Under the pieces are notes generated by a model. That model worked only from the letters and a program-made list of their open reading frames with translations, was not told the origin of the DNA and did not search any database. 64,000 bases of DNA from Flavipsychrobacter sp. (GTDB lineage Bacteria > Bacteroidota > Bacteroidia > Chitinophagales > Chitinophagaceae), in contig JANINW010000093.1 of assembly GCA_024508935.1 (NCBI GenBank), forward strand, positions 12,677-76,676, written 5' to 3'. Below are positions 18,271 to 25,872 of the stretch, piece by piece. The stretch's first letter is position 1. Each line of letters opens with the position of its first letter. The translations under genes and the position numbers were made by a program.

Positions 18271-19002
18271 TTACAACAACTTGTAACGGTTAAAAAGACC
18301 TAATACCTCATCGCGGTAGGTATTGCCAATGGTTATAAGCTGGTCTTTTACACGCACACTATTCCCATCCACTTCATTTACATATTGTATGTTTACAATA
18401 TAGGATTTGTGCAGACGTATAAAACCGGAATAGGCAGCCAGTTGTTCTTCAAAGCTTTTTAAAGTACCGTGTACTATTATCTTGCCTTGTTCAGTCCATA
18501 GGCGTACATAGTCTTTCAGCCCTTCTACCAGCCATAACTGCTCCAGGTTGATGCGCACCAGTTTGCCTTCTGATTTTACAAACAGCAAATTATCTGTGAT
18601 GGCTGCCTGCACTGCATTTGCAGAAGAGGGGGTGGCGCGTAATATATCTGCCGCCTTATTTACTCCTTTCAAAAAGCGGTCGAATGCTATAGGTTTTAGC
18701 AGGTAGTCTACTGCATTCATTTCATAGCTTTCTACTGCATACTCCGCATAAGCGGTAGTGAATATCACCAGCGGTGGATCTTTCAGGGTTTTTAAGAAAT
18801 TGATGCCGGTTATCTCCGGCATATTAATGTCCAGTAAAAGCAAATCTGCTTTTTGCCCGCTCAGGAACTGGAATGCTTCCAATGCATTTTTGCATTTTCC
18901 GGCCAGTTGTAAAGACGGTACTTTGGCGATATAGGTTTCCAGTATATCCCTGGCTATAGGTTCGTCGTCTACTATCAGTACTTGTATTATGTCTTTGTTC
19001 AT
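18271..19002 (-). CDS. LytTR-family response regulator
   Basis: A 243-residue regulator. The receiver domain (1-120) has acidic residues D12/D13, phosphoacceptor D58 in LLLLDINMPEITG, and KPI near 103. The LytTR DNA-binding domain (about 135-240) has LFVKSEGKLVRINLEQLWLV and RLHKSYIVNIQYVNEVDGN. LytTR domains bind imperfect direct repeats about two helical turns apart. The gene overlaps the kinase gene at 18999 by 4 bases (ATGA), giving a tightly coupled pair. It is the only complete LytTR gene in the window. Confidence 0.95.
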   Translation of the reverse strand: MNKDIIQVLIVDDEPIARDILETYIAKVPSLQLAGKCKNALEAFQFLSGQKADLLLLDINMPEITGINFLKTLKDPPLVIFTTAYAEYAVESYEMNAVDYLLKPIAFDRFLKGVNKAADILRATPSSANAVQAAITDNLLFVKSEGKLVRINLEQLWLVEGLKDYVRLWTEQGKIIVHGTLKSFEEQLAAYSGFIRLHKSYIVNIQYVNEVDGNSVRVKDQLITIGNTYRDEVLGLFNRYKLL

Positions 19003-20111
19003 GCCAGTGAAATATTGATGGAAATGGTATAGATGTCTTCTGTTTTTGTTTCGTTGATACGGTGCTTTCCGGGATACAACAATTCCAGCCGTTTGCGCAG
19101 GTTTGTAAGGCCAATGCCGCCCACCGTATCAGCTGTTGCTACCTGCGATGCGCCTTTATATCTATTGGTACTGATAATGGTTAGTTCGTTGTTTGCAATA
19201 ACGAAGTTAAAGGCCCCTTCAATATCATCTGAAATATAGCGGGTGCCATGCTTAAAGAGGTTTTCCAGTACCGGCAGCCACAACAGCGGAGGAATGGAAT
19301 AATCCCTGTCTGCGGTAATATGAAACTTTAGCTTATTATCATTGCTCAGGCGCAGTAGTTCCAGCTCTATATAAGCGTATATTACTTCCTTCTCTTTTTC
19401 GTACGATACCTTTTCTACATTCGATTCATACAGCAGGTAGCGCAGTATGCTCGACAGTTTTAATATCGCATCGGGTGCATTATCAGCCTTCTTCAGTGCA
19501 AGCCCGTAAAGATTGTTAAGGGTATTGAAAAGGAAATGGGGGTTTATCTGGCTTTTCAGAAAGTTCAATTCTGTTTCTGTTTGTTTCTTCCTGGCTTCTT
19601 CAGCCAGTTGCTGCTGTTTGTAGTAATCATTCATGTACCATGCCATGGTAAAGATGAGCACCCACATAATATTGCCTGCGAGGTAAGTAGCCGTATCATC
19701 TAAGATATCCCCTACGCTCCATCCTTTCGTTACAGGTGCCGATACAAAACCTATTTGCTGTACATGGTCTACGTCAAAATGGTAGCCGGCCAGTTTCACG
19801 CCGATGGTATATGTCACAGATATTACGGTTACCAGCAAGCCTGCAAAAAGAAAATACAGGCCATATTTTTTCCTGGAAAGAAAACGTGGAGCCAGTACCA
19901 GGTTGTTGGTATAGAGCAATATCGCCTGCAATAAGGTACCTACTATAATAAAGGGGGCATACCAGGGCGATTGAATAATGCCATAATGCAGTTCCCGCTC
20001 GTTATTAATATTTGTATTCAATACCATGTAGAGCATGAGTGCCCATAGGTATATATTCCGCGCCAGCCGACTGCGCAATGCCTTCAATATCTTTCGAAGT
20101 GTACTATTCAT
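18999..20111 (-). CDS. LytS/YehU-type sensor histidine kinase
   Basis: A 370-residue kinase with four predicted N-terminal membrane helices (for example YAPFIIVGTLLQAILL) and a cytosolic coiled coil. The His_kinase domain has LKSQINPHFLFNTLNNLYG, with the phosphorylated histidine in NPHFLFN, and an HATPase_c with LPVLENLFKHG and GIGLTNLRKRLELLYPG. The frame reaches 20192, but the ATG at 20111 is the natural start before the first helix; 20112-20241 contains a large inverted repeat. Forms a unit with the LytTR regulator. Confidence 0.93.
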   Translation of the reverse strand: MNSTLRKILKALRSRLARNIYLWALMLYMVLNTNINNERELHYGIIQSPWYAPFIIVGTLLQAILLYTNNLVLAPRFLSRKKYGLYFLFAGLLVTVISVTYTIGVKLAGYHFDVDHVQQIGFVSAPVTKGWSVGDILDDTATYLAGNIMWVLIFTMAWYMNDYYKQQQLAEEARKKQTETELNFLKSQINPHFLFNTLNNLYGLALKKADNAPDAILKLSSILRYLLYESNVEKVSYEKEKEVIYAYIELELLRLSNDNKLKFHITADRDYSIPPLLWLPVLENLFKHGTRYISDDIEGAFNFVIANNELTIISTNRYKGASQVATADTVGGIGLTNLRKRLELLYPGKHRINETKTEDIYTISINISLA

Positions 20112-20154
20112 TGAGCATGCAAATAAGCCAGATTTCCGATCAAAGCATAGAGGG

Positions 20155-20241
20155 TTAGACCAAACTACCAAAATTTTCGACGAAATCTCCACCTGTAGCG
20201 GGTATTCGATGTTCGTCGGAAATATGAGTCGTTTGGTCTAA
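20155..20241. repeat. 30-bp-arm imperfect inverted repeat in a divergent promoter region
   Basis: Arms 20155-20184 and 20212-20241 share one centre at about 20198. The outer 11 bp (ttagaccaaac / gtttggtctaa) and the inner 7 bp (cgacgaa / ttcgtcg) match perfectly, and about 25 of 30 positions pair overall. The loop is 27 bases. It lies between the kinase gene (leftward) and the small secreted protein gene (rightward). Confidence 0.8.
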
Positions 20242-20303
20242 TAAAGTTTTTGAGGATAGGCAATTGATATTGTTTTGTGCTATCAAATTCACTACACCAC
20301 CTT

Positions 20304-20528
20304 ATGAAAAAGACATTCTTGCTTTTCCTCTTCATCATTGCTGCATCATCTATACAGGCTCAAACAACGGTAGGCAAACCTAAAGTGGCCAATGATACAC
20401 TGGTGCGCATGAAACAAACGGCAAAGCCTGTAGCTGATACAATATCCCGCTCCCAGAGTTTTATACAGTATTTCGTACAGCATAGCAAGGTAGCAGCTGT
20501 AATAGCCGGCATGCTCAATAAAAATTAA
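20304..20528 (+). CDS. small secreted protein
   Basis: A 74-residue protein with a strong Sec signal peptide (KKTFLLFLFIIAASSIQAQ) and a mature part of about 54 polar residues ending in VAAVIAGMLNKN. I do not recognise a family. It lies 25 bases before the serine hydrolase gene on the same strand and probably shares its transcript. The ATG at 20304 starts the signal peptide; the upstream frame to 20277 begins with a non-ATG codon. The inverted repeat at 20155-20241 ends 62 bases upstream. Confidence 0.65.
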   Translation: MKKTFLLFLFIIAASSIQAQTTVGKPKVANDTLVRMKQTAKPVADTISRSQSFIQYFVQHSKVAAVIAGMLNKN

Positions 20529-20553
20529 TAACCATCTCAATAAATAAACCATT

Positions 20554-21927
20554 ATGAAAAAGCAATTATTCTTATTAGTCCTGTTCCTGTCCTGCATTAG
20601 CCGTTATGCAGTGGCGCAAATTGATCCTGTATATGCAGGCCTGCTGCAATACACACTTGACAGTGTGTGTAAGAAAAATAAGATCAAAGGCATATCAGCC
20701 GCTGTATATGTGCCTAACCAGGGTATATGGACAGGCGTATATGGAGAATCTCATGCCGGGGTGCAGATAACACCGGATATGTATTTTCCCATTGGCAGCA
20801 ATACCAAAACCTTTACCGCAGCTATTATATTGAAGCTACAGGAGAACGGCCAGCTTAGCATTAATGATACGATAGGCAAATGGCTCATAAACATACCAAA
20901 TGTAAACGGGCAGATAACCGTAAAACAACTGCTGAACCATACAAGCGGCTTGTATAGCTACACAGATAATCCTGATTTTTTCGCTGACCTCAATGCTGAT
21001 TACGCTCATGTCTATCAGCCGGAGGATATGCTGAAATATATTAAGGCCCCTATTGCCGCACCCGGCGCACCATGGAGCTATTGCAATACCAACTTTCTTT
21101 TGCTGGGGCTTATTATTAAAAACATTACCGGGCAGCCTGTTTATAAAAACTACAGGGATATGATCTTCGACCCGCAGGGATTTAGCCATACAGTTTTTTA
21201 CCCGCAGGAGCAGCCCAATGGCACCATACCGCATGGATGGGCCGATGCCGGAAAAAACTACATGGAAGATATGCAGGTGGCCTATAATTATGAGAACACA
21301 GCTTTCCTGAGCATGGCCACCAGTGCGGGTGCTATTGTGTCTACTGCTTCAGACAATGTAAGGTTCTGGAATAACCTGATGACCGGGCAGATCATCAATG
21401 CAGGCTCACTGGCGCAAATGACAGATGTATTGCCTTTAAGCACAGCATTTGGTTACGGCCTGGGCATTATGCGGTTAAAGAATTTCAATGGGCATACCGT
21501 GTATTCTCATGGTGGCACCTGTTTTGGATATCTTAATGAGAACGTGTACGATTCCATTAAAGGCCTGGCCATCACAGTGCTCAGCAACCAGGATAGCATT
21601 GACAATGACATGTTGTCTGCAAGGGTAGTGAAGGCCTTGCATAAAATAGCGTTGAACATCCCGCCAACAACAGTGCATGCGTTAAATGTAGACGCCGGCG
21701 TCAGGGCATATCCTAACCCTGCCTCAGACAGGCTGATTGTAAGCATGAATAATATTGACACTGCCGTAATGGATGTGTATGATATGACAGGCAGGAAGGT
21801 AATGCACCAGGTTATATATAAAGGCGATAATAATGTATATCTGAATATCGCCGAGGGCTCTTACATCTCCCGTATTGAAAGCAATGGTCAGTTATTGTAC
21901 ACCCATAAATTAAGAATTGTAAAATAA
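20554..21927 (+). CDS. secreted serine hydrolase (beta-lactamase/AmpC fold) with T9SS sorting domain
   Basis: A 457-residue protein. After a signal peptide (about 1-22) comes a class C beta-lactamase/DD-peptidase fold with S82-N-T-K85 (SxxK), Y176-C-N178 (YxN) and H319-G-G321 (HxG in place of KTG). It is thus an esterase/peptidase-like member of the family rather than a proven lactamase. The last 80 residues (AYPNPASDRLIVSM onward) are a type A T9SS sorting domain, so the enzyme is secreted and attached to or released from the surface. A strong terminator follows at 22013. Confidence 0.9.
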   Translation: MKKQLFLLVLFLSCISRYAVAQIDPVYAGLLQYTLDSVCKKNKIKGISAAVYVPNQGIWTGVYGESHAGVQITPDMYFPIGSNTKTFTAAIILKLQENGQLSINDTIGKWLINIPNVNGQITVKQLLNHTSGLYSYTDNPDFFADLNADYAHVYQPEDMLKYIKAPIAAPGAPWSYCNTNFLLLGLIIKNITGQPVYKNYRDMIFDPQGFSHTVFYPQEQPNGTIPHGWADAGKNYMEDMQVAYNYENTAFLSMATSAGAIVSTASDNVRFWNNLMTGQIINAGSLAQMTDVLPLSTAFGYGLGIMRLKNFNGHTVYSHGGTCFGYLNENVYDSIKGLAITVLSNQDSIDNDMLSARVVKALHKIALNIPPTTVHALNVDAGVRAYPNPASDRLIVSMNNIDTAVMDVYDMTGRKVMHQVIYKGDNNVYLNIAEGSYISRIESNGQLLYTHKLRIVK

Positions 21928-22012
21928 TTGCCATCCTATTGACAATGACAATAAGAGGCAATACCTTTAAGACACGTTGAGTAAACATTAAAAGTATTTA
22001 GTAAATACGCCT

Positions 22013-22039
22013 GGGTGGCTTTATAGCCACCCTTTTTTT
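22013..22039 (+). terminator. intrinsic terminator
   Basis: An 8-bp GC-rich stem (gggtggct / agccaccc) with loop ttat and seven T. It ends the serine hydrolase transcript and isolates the downstream metal-type operon. Confidence 0.88.
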
Positions 22040-22102
22040 GTACAGATGATTTTTGTCATTACCCCCGGCAATATTAGTCATCGGTATAAACTGAATCCTT
22101 CT

Positions 22103-22110
22103 TACTTTTG
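22103..22110 (+). promoter_or_regulatory. -7 box of the MbnP operon
   Basis: TACTTTTG matches TAnnTTTG and ends 4 bases before the GTG at 22115, which decides that start and implies a leaderless or nearly leaderless message. Confidence 0.55.
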
Positions 22111-22114
22111 TAAA

Positions 22115-22495
22115 GTGAAGCAATTGCTGGCCATAGCCTTATTATGCTGCATCAGTTACCAATATGTACTGAGGGTGGGCATCGTGGCATGGTACGAGCT
22201 GAACAAGGAATACGTGGCACATAATCTTTGTGAGAACCGCAACAAACCCCAATTAAAATGTTGCGGTAAGTGTTATTTACGTAAACAGCTTAATAAAACA
22301 GAAGATAACAGCGGAGACAGCAAACAGCTACCTGCTAAAGCAGAAAAAACAGAGGTGGCAGCAATGCCTGTTTATGCAGCGCTTCTCACACCTGCATTTT
22401 TCATTTCCGGTACATTAGCGCATCACGCACATTATCTCAATGCCCAGGGTTACCAGGGAGTATGTTCTATATTTCACCCGCCGCCTGTAGTATAG
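22115..22495 (+). CDS. cysteine-rich membrane-anchored protein of the MbnP operon
   Basis: A 126-residue protein. An N-terminal hydrophobic segment (KQLLAIALLCCISYQYVL) is a signal or anchor, followed by a cysteine cluster NLCENRNKPQLKCCGKCYLR and a second hydrophobic stretch. The C-terminal tail is HH-rich (TLAHHAHYLNAQ). Cysteine plus histidine richness suggests metal binding, which is an inference. The frame runs upstream to 22046, but the GTG at 22115 fits both the signal and the adjacent promoter box. It is the first gene of the operon that contains MbnP. Confidence 0.7.
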   Translation: MKQLLAIALLCCISYQYVLRVGIVAWYELNKEYVAHNLCENRNKPQLKCCGKCYLRKQLNKTEDNSGDSKQLPAKAEKTEVAAMPVYAALLTPAFFISGTLAHHAHYLNAQGYQGVCSIFHPPPVV

Positions 22496-22583
22496 TTTTC
22501 CGGCTACATTCATTGCAGTAAACAAGCGTAGGTATTTCACCTGTGTCCTTACTGCTGTATACATTCATCTTAATAAAAATGAA

Positions 22584-23501
22584 ATGAAGCAAATAATTTG
22601 CTGCATAGCACTTTGGTGCGTTGCTGCAGCCGCTTATGCATGCGATGTGTGCGGTGGTGCAGCAGGCGGGCAGGGCCTTGGTATATTACCTATGTACTAC
22701 CGCAATTTTGCAGGCCTGCAATACCAGTACCGTAGTTTCAATAGCCTACAAGAGCAGGTAGATGAAAACCAATCTCCCCGGCAAAGCAGGGAGTATTATA
22801 ATACCGTACAGGTATGGGGCAGGGTACATGTAAGCAAAAGGGTACAGCTTTTTGCCTTTCTGCCTTACCAGTTCAACCGCAGGTCTGTCGGCAGTACAGT
22901 TTATAATTATAATGGCGCGGGCGACGTATCGGTTTGGGCAAATGCCACCGTATTAAAGACTGAAGATGACTGCGATTGTAATTGGCGGCATATGTTGGTG
23001 GCAGGAGGTGGCCTGAAAGCACCGACCGGTAAATATGCCTCTCATGCCAATGACAAAGCGGATATCCTGAATATTATGCCAGGCACCGGTACCTGGGATT
23101 TTGCCCTCAATGCTAACTATACATTGCGCTACCGTAAAGCCGGTATCAACACAGAAGCCTCTTACACCCTTACTACTGCCGATGCAGAAAGCTATAAATA
23201 TGGCAACAAGCTTACTGCTGCACTGCGTGGATTTTACGCGTTGCAATATGGCCAGTTTACCATTTTGCCACAGGCCGGCCTGCGCAGTGATTACAGCCTG
23301 CACGATTACGATAATTATAAGCGTAAATGGCTGAATGAGCAGAGCGGTGGTTATATTTTATATGCTACAGCAGGTGCCCAGGCCTATTATGGCAGGGTAG
23401 GCCTGCAGCTTAGCTACAATAAGCCGGTAGCACAGCACTATGGCGGTGGCAATGTAAAAGCCCTGCAGTTTGCTGATGCAGGCTTATTTTTCTTATTCTA
23501 A
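22584..23501 (+). CDS. outer-membrane beta-barrel-like protein with CDVCG motif
   Basis: A 305-residue exported protein: the signal peptide ends in AAAYA and the mature chain begins CDVCGGAAGGQGLG. The rest alternates aromatic and polar residues as in an outer-membrane barrel (FAGLQYQYRSFNS, RVQLFAFLPYQFN, and an aromatic last strand ADAGLFFLF). The CxxC at the mature N terminus is a possible metal site or lipid-anchor mimic. I do not recognise a named family. It sits between the Cys-rich protein and the MbnP gene. Confidence 0.7.
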   Translation: MKQIICCIALWCVAAAAYACDVCGGAAGGQGLGILPMYYRNFAGLQYQYRSFNSLQEQVDENQSPRQSREYYNTVQVWGRVHVSKRVQLFAFLPYQFNRRSVGSTVYNYNGAGDVSVWANATVLKTEDDCDCNWRHMLVAGGGLKAPTGKYASHANDKADILNIMPGTGTWDFALNANYTLRYRKAGINTEASYTLTTADAESYKYGNKLTAALRGFYALQYGQFTILPQAGLRSDYSLHDYDNYKRKWLNEQSGGYILYATAGAQAYYGRVGLQLSYNKPVAQHYGGGNVKALQFADAGLFFLF

Positions 23502-23514
23502 AAACAATAATTAA

Positions 23515-23919
23515 ATGAAACAACATATTCAAATTGCTATAATCGCATTCAGTATTATAGGTGTTTTAAGCGCCTGCCAAAAGAAAGATGATACACCGGC
23601 GCAGCCTGCAAAAGTGGTCATTAATGTTTCGTCTCCTGTCAGCGGGCAGCTATACCGTAAGGGAGATAGTGTTTACATCAATGCATCCGTAAGCTATATA
23701 AGCGAACTGCATGGCTATGAGCTGCAACTGAAAAATAAAAACACAGGTACAGTATTGTATGCAAGTGATGAACATGTGCACAGCGATGCTTTTGCTATTA
23801 AAGAAGCCTGGTTGGACACATTGTCTACTGCTACCGACCTGCAACTGGAGATAACTACGGAAATTGACCATGAAGGTAATAGCTCGCAAGCTGAAATTGA
23901 ATTTAAAAGCCAACCATAA
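23515..23919 (+). CDS. lipoprotein of the MbnP operon
   Basis: A 134-residue lipoprotein with the lipobox LSAC at about residues 18-21 and a mature immunoglobulin-like beta domain (VVINVSSPVSGQLYRKGDSV). A histidine pair (DEHVHSDAF) and a second near DHEGNS could bind metal. It begins 13 bases after the barrel gene. No specific family is claimed; the fold resembles small Ig-like DUF4625-type lipoproteins of Bacteroidota. Confidence 0.75.
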   Translation: MKQHIQIAIIAFSIIGVLSACQKKDDTPAQPAKVVINVSSPVSGQLYRKGDSVYINASVSYISELHGYELQLKNKNTGTVLYASDEHVHSDAFAIKEAWLDTLSTATDLQLEITTEIDHEGNSSQAEIEFKSQP

Positions 23920-23967
23920 ATGGCATAGAAATTGTCTTATTTTATCACTTACCTTAATCAAAATCAT

Positions 23968-24759
23968 ATGATATACACCAAGTTTAAAACCGCTGCCCTG
24001 TTTGCAATGCTTGCCATCAGCGTTGTTGCCTGCAAAAAGAAAGATGACCCTATAACCACCGGTGGCCCTGATCCTTCAGGTTCCGGCACTGTAGGCTTCG
24101 AATTCAATAATTATGTTGGAGACAAGGAACTGGATAGTACAACCAGTTTTACAGTAGCAGGTAGTCAAACCATTACCGTTACCAAATTCAATTATTTCAT
24201 TAGCAATATTCGCCTGAAGAAAAGCGATGGTACAGAATATGCGGAAAGCGAGAGCTACCACGTAGTTAAGCAGACAGATGGTGCCAGCAAGCATTTTCAT
24301 TTGAAAAACGTGCCTGCCGGCAGCTATACCTCTGTTAGCTTTATGATAGGTGTAGACAGTGCCCGCAATACGAGCGGTGCGCAAACAGGTGGCCTTGATC
24401 CTTACGGTGCAGCGAAAGATATGTATTGGGATTGGAATACCGGGTACATCATGGCCAAACTGGAAGGCAGTTCACCGCAGGCTGGCTCTGCAGATCATAA
24501 ATTCATGCATCATATAGGGGGCTTCAAAGGTGCGAATAGCGCTGTACGTACTGTAACGCTGAATTTCCCGTTCACGGCTGTGCTTGCTTCAGGTAAAGAA
24601 CTGAGCATACCTGTAAAGGCCAACCTGGCTAAATGGTTTGAGCCCAATAACGTAAGCCTGGCAACCAACCCGGATATTATGACAGTAAGTACGGTCTCTA
24701 AATCAATAGCTGATAACTATGCAAATATGTTCAGCCTGTTGCCTATGGTAATAGAATAA
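23968..24759 (+). CDS. MbnP-like lipoprotein
   Basis: A 263-residue lipoprotein (signal peptide ending VVAC, then KKKDDP). The mature part matches the MbnP family: GTVGFEFNNYVGDKELD, then ITVTKFNYFISNIRLKKSDG, GSYTSVSFMIGVDSARN and a WDWNTGY aromatic motif. MbnP proteins occur beside methanobactin and copper genes, often with a di-haem MbnH partner, and bind copper through a modified tryptophan. No MbnH is present within this window. The ATG at 23968 starts the signal peptide. The function is thus copper-related by family only. Confidence 0.85.
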   Translation: MIYTKFKTAALFAMLAISVVACKKKDDPITTGGPDPSGSGTVGFEFNNYVGDKELDSTTSFTVAGSQTITVTKFNYFISNIRLKKSDGTEYAESESYHVVKQTDGASKHFHLKNVPAGSYTSVSFMIGVDSARNTSGAQTGGLDPYGAAKDMYWDWNTGYIMAKLEGSSPQAGSADHKFMHHIGGFKGANSAVRTVTLNFPFTAVLASGKELSIPVKANLAKWFEPNNVSLATNPDIMTVSTVSKSIADNYANMFSLLPMVIE

Positions 24760-24787
24760 TTTATATTGCAATTACAATCCATAAAAT

Positions 24788-25204
24788 ATGAAAAAGAATA
24801 AAGGCTTCGTTCTGGCAGCTATAGCAGCTGCAGCCAGCTTATTTGCAAGCTGTAACAGGGATTACATGAGCTACGATGTGCGCGAACTCACTGCTTCAGG
24901 TAGAGGGGGCACGGCCGTTCTTCGTGTAATGCCGGCACATCATGACCGACCTATAGATACAGGTATGGTGTACATAAAGTACAATACCATGAACCAGGCT
25001 AAACTGTATGATGATTCAGCAAAGATCATGCTGGAAGGTGGCACTCCTGTGGCTATTTTTTCAGGTTTGAAGGGAGGAAATTATTATGTGTATAGCAAGG
25101 GCTGGGACAGAAACATCAACCAGGAAGTGATTGGAGGCCGTGCTGTAACTGTAACACAGGAAGGTGTTTATTTCATAAGGCTTGCTGTAACTGAAGGCGA
25201 TTGA
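24788..25204 (+). CDS. HH-motif lipoprotein, copy 1
   Basis: A 138-residue lipoprotein (LFASC lipobox near residue 20). The mature domain shows GRGGTAVLRVMPAHHDRPID, VYIKYNTMNQAKLYDDS, GLKGGNYYVYSKGWD and a final RLAVTEGD. It is a clear paralogue of the next gene, sharing the PxHH pair and the IKYN, YDDS and TEGD blocks. Probably one beta-sandwich domain in the periplasm or outer membrane. The conserved histidine pair and operon context suggest metal handling, an inference. Confidence 0.75.
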   Translation: MKKNKGFVLAAIAAAASLFASCNRDYMSYDVRELTASGRGGTAVLRVMPAHHDRPIDTGMVYIKYNTMNQAKLYDDSAKIMLEGGTPVAIFSGLKGGNYYVYSKGWDRNINQEVIGGRAVTVTQEGVYFIRLAVTEGD

Positions 25205-25233
25205 GTACAAATGAAGCTCAAATTTTTAATATC

Positions 25234-25659
25234 ATGAAAAGACAAACTCTATACACGATATGGCTGCCTGCTTTGGTAGCCATATCGTATTTTTCGGCAT
25301 GCAAGGATAAGAAAACAGAAACGCCAGCACCTGCAGTTATTGCAGGCAAAGGAGGCAGTTCTATCCTGCGCGTTATACCGCGCCATCATACCAAAGAGAT
25401 AGACAGCTGCACGGTGTACATAAAGTATAATGCGCAGGACCTGCCTGCAAATGGCAAATACGACGATTCGCTGAAAGTAGTGAAAGACAGCAGTGGCCAT
25501 CCTTATGCCATCTTTACCGGCCTGAAAAAAGGTAACTATTATTTGTATGGGTTTGGTTGGGACAAAAGCATTGCCGATACCGTACTGGGTGGCTCTCCGC
25601 ATATAATTACCACAGATGGGACAGACGATATGTATTTGCAGATAACAGAAGGAGATTGA
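25234..25659 (+). CDS. HH-motif lipoprotein, copy 2
   Basis: A 141-residue lipoprotein (SYFSAC lipobox, then KDKKTETP). It is the tandem paralogue of the gene at 24788: GKGGSSILRVIPRHHTKEID, VYIKYNAQD, KYDDSLKV, GLKKGNYYLYGFGWD and final QITEGD. The ATG at 25234 is used; the frame opens upstream at a TTG. The genes are 29 bases apart. It is the last gene of the 22115-25659 operon. About 213 bases without a gene follow. Confidence 0.75.
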   Translation: MKRQTLYTIWLPALVAISYFSACKDKKTETPAPAVIAGKGGSSILRVIPRHHTKEIDSCTVYIKYNAQDLPANGKYDDSLKVVKDSSGHPYAIFTGLKKGNYYLYGFGWDKSIADTVLGGSPHIITTDGTDDMYLQITEGD

Positions 25660-25872
25660 TAAATATCGGGGGGGACGGATCAGGCTTTGGTGCCATATTA
25701 ACTATTAGATAATATTTTATAGCTATTTATTTTCAATTAATCAGCTGCAAAAATATCGCCTGTTCTGGTTTCCTGTTTTATCAGAAAACGCTTGCAAAAG
25801 TCCCGTTAATTTATTATTATTGCTTTTTATACAACCGTTTTACGAATATCAGTATTTGAACAATTTTAGCTT

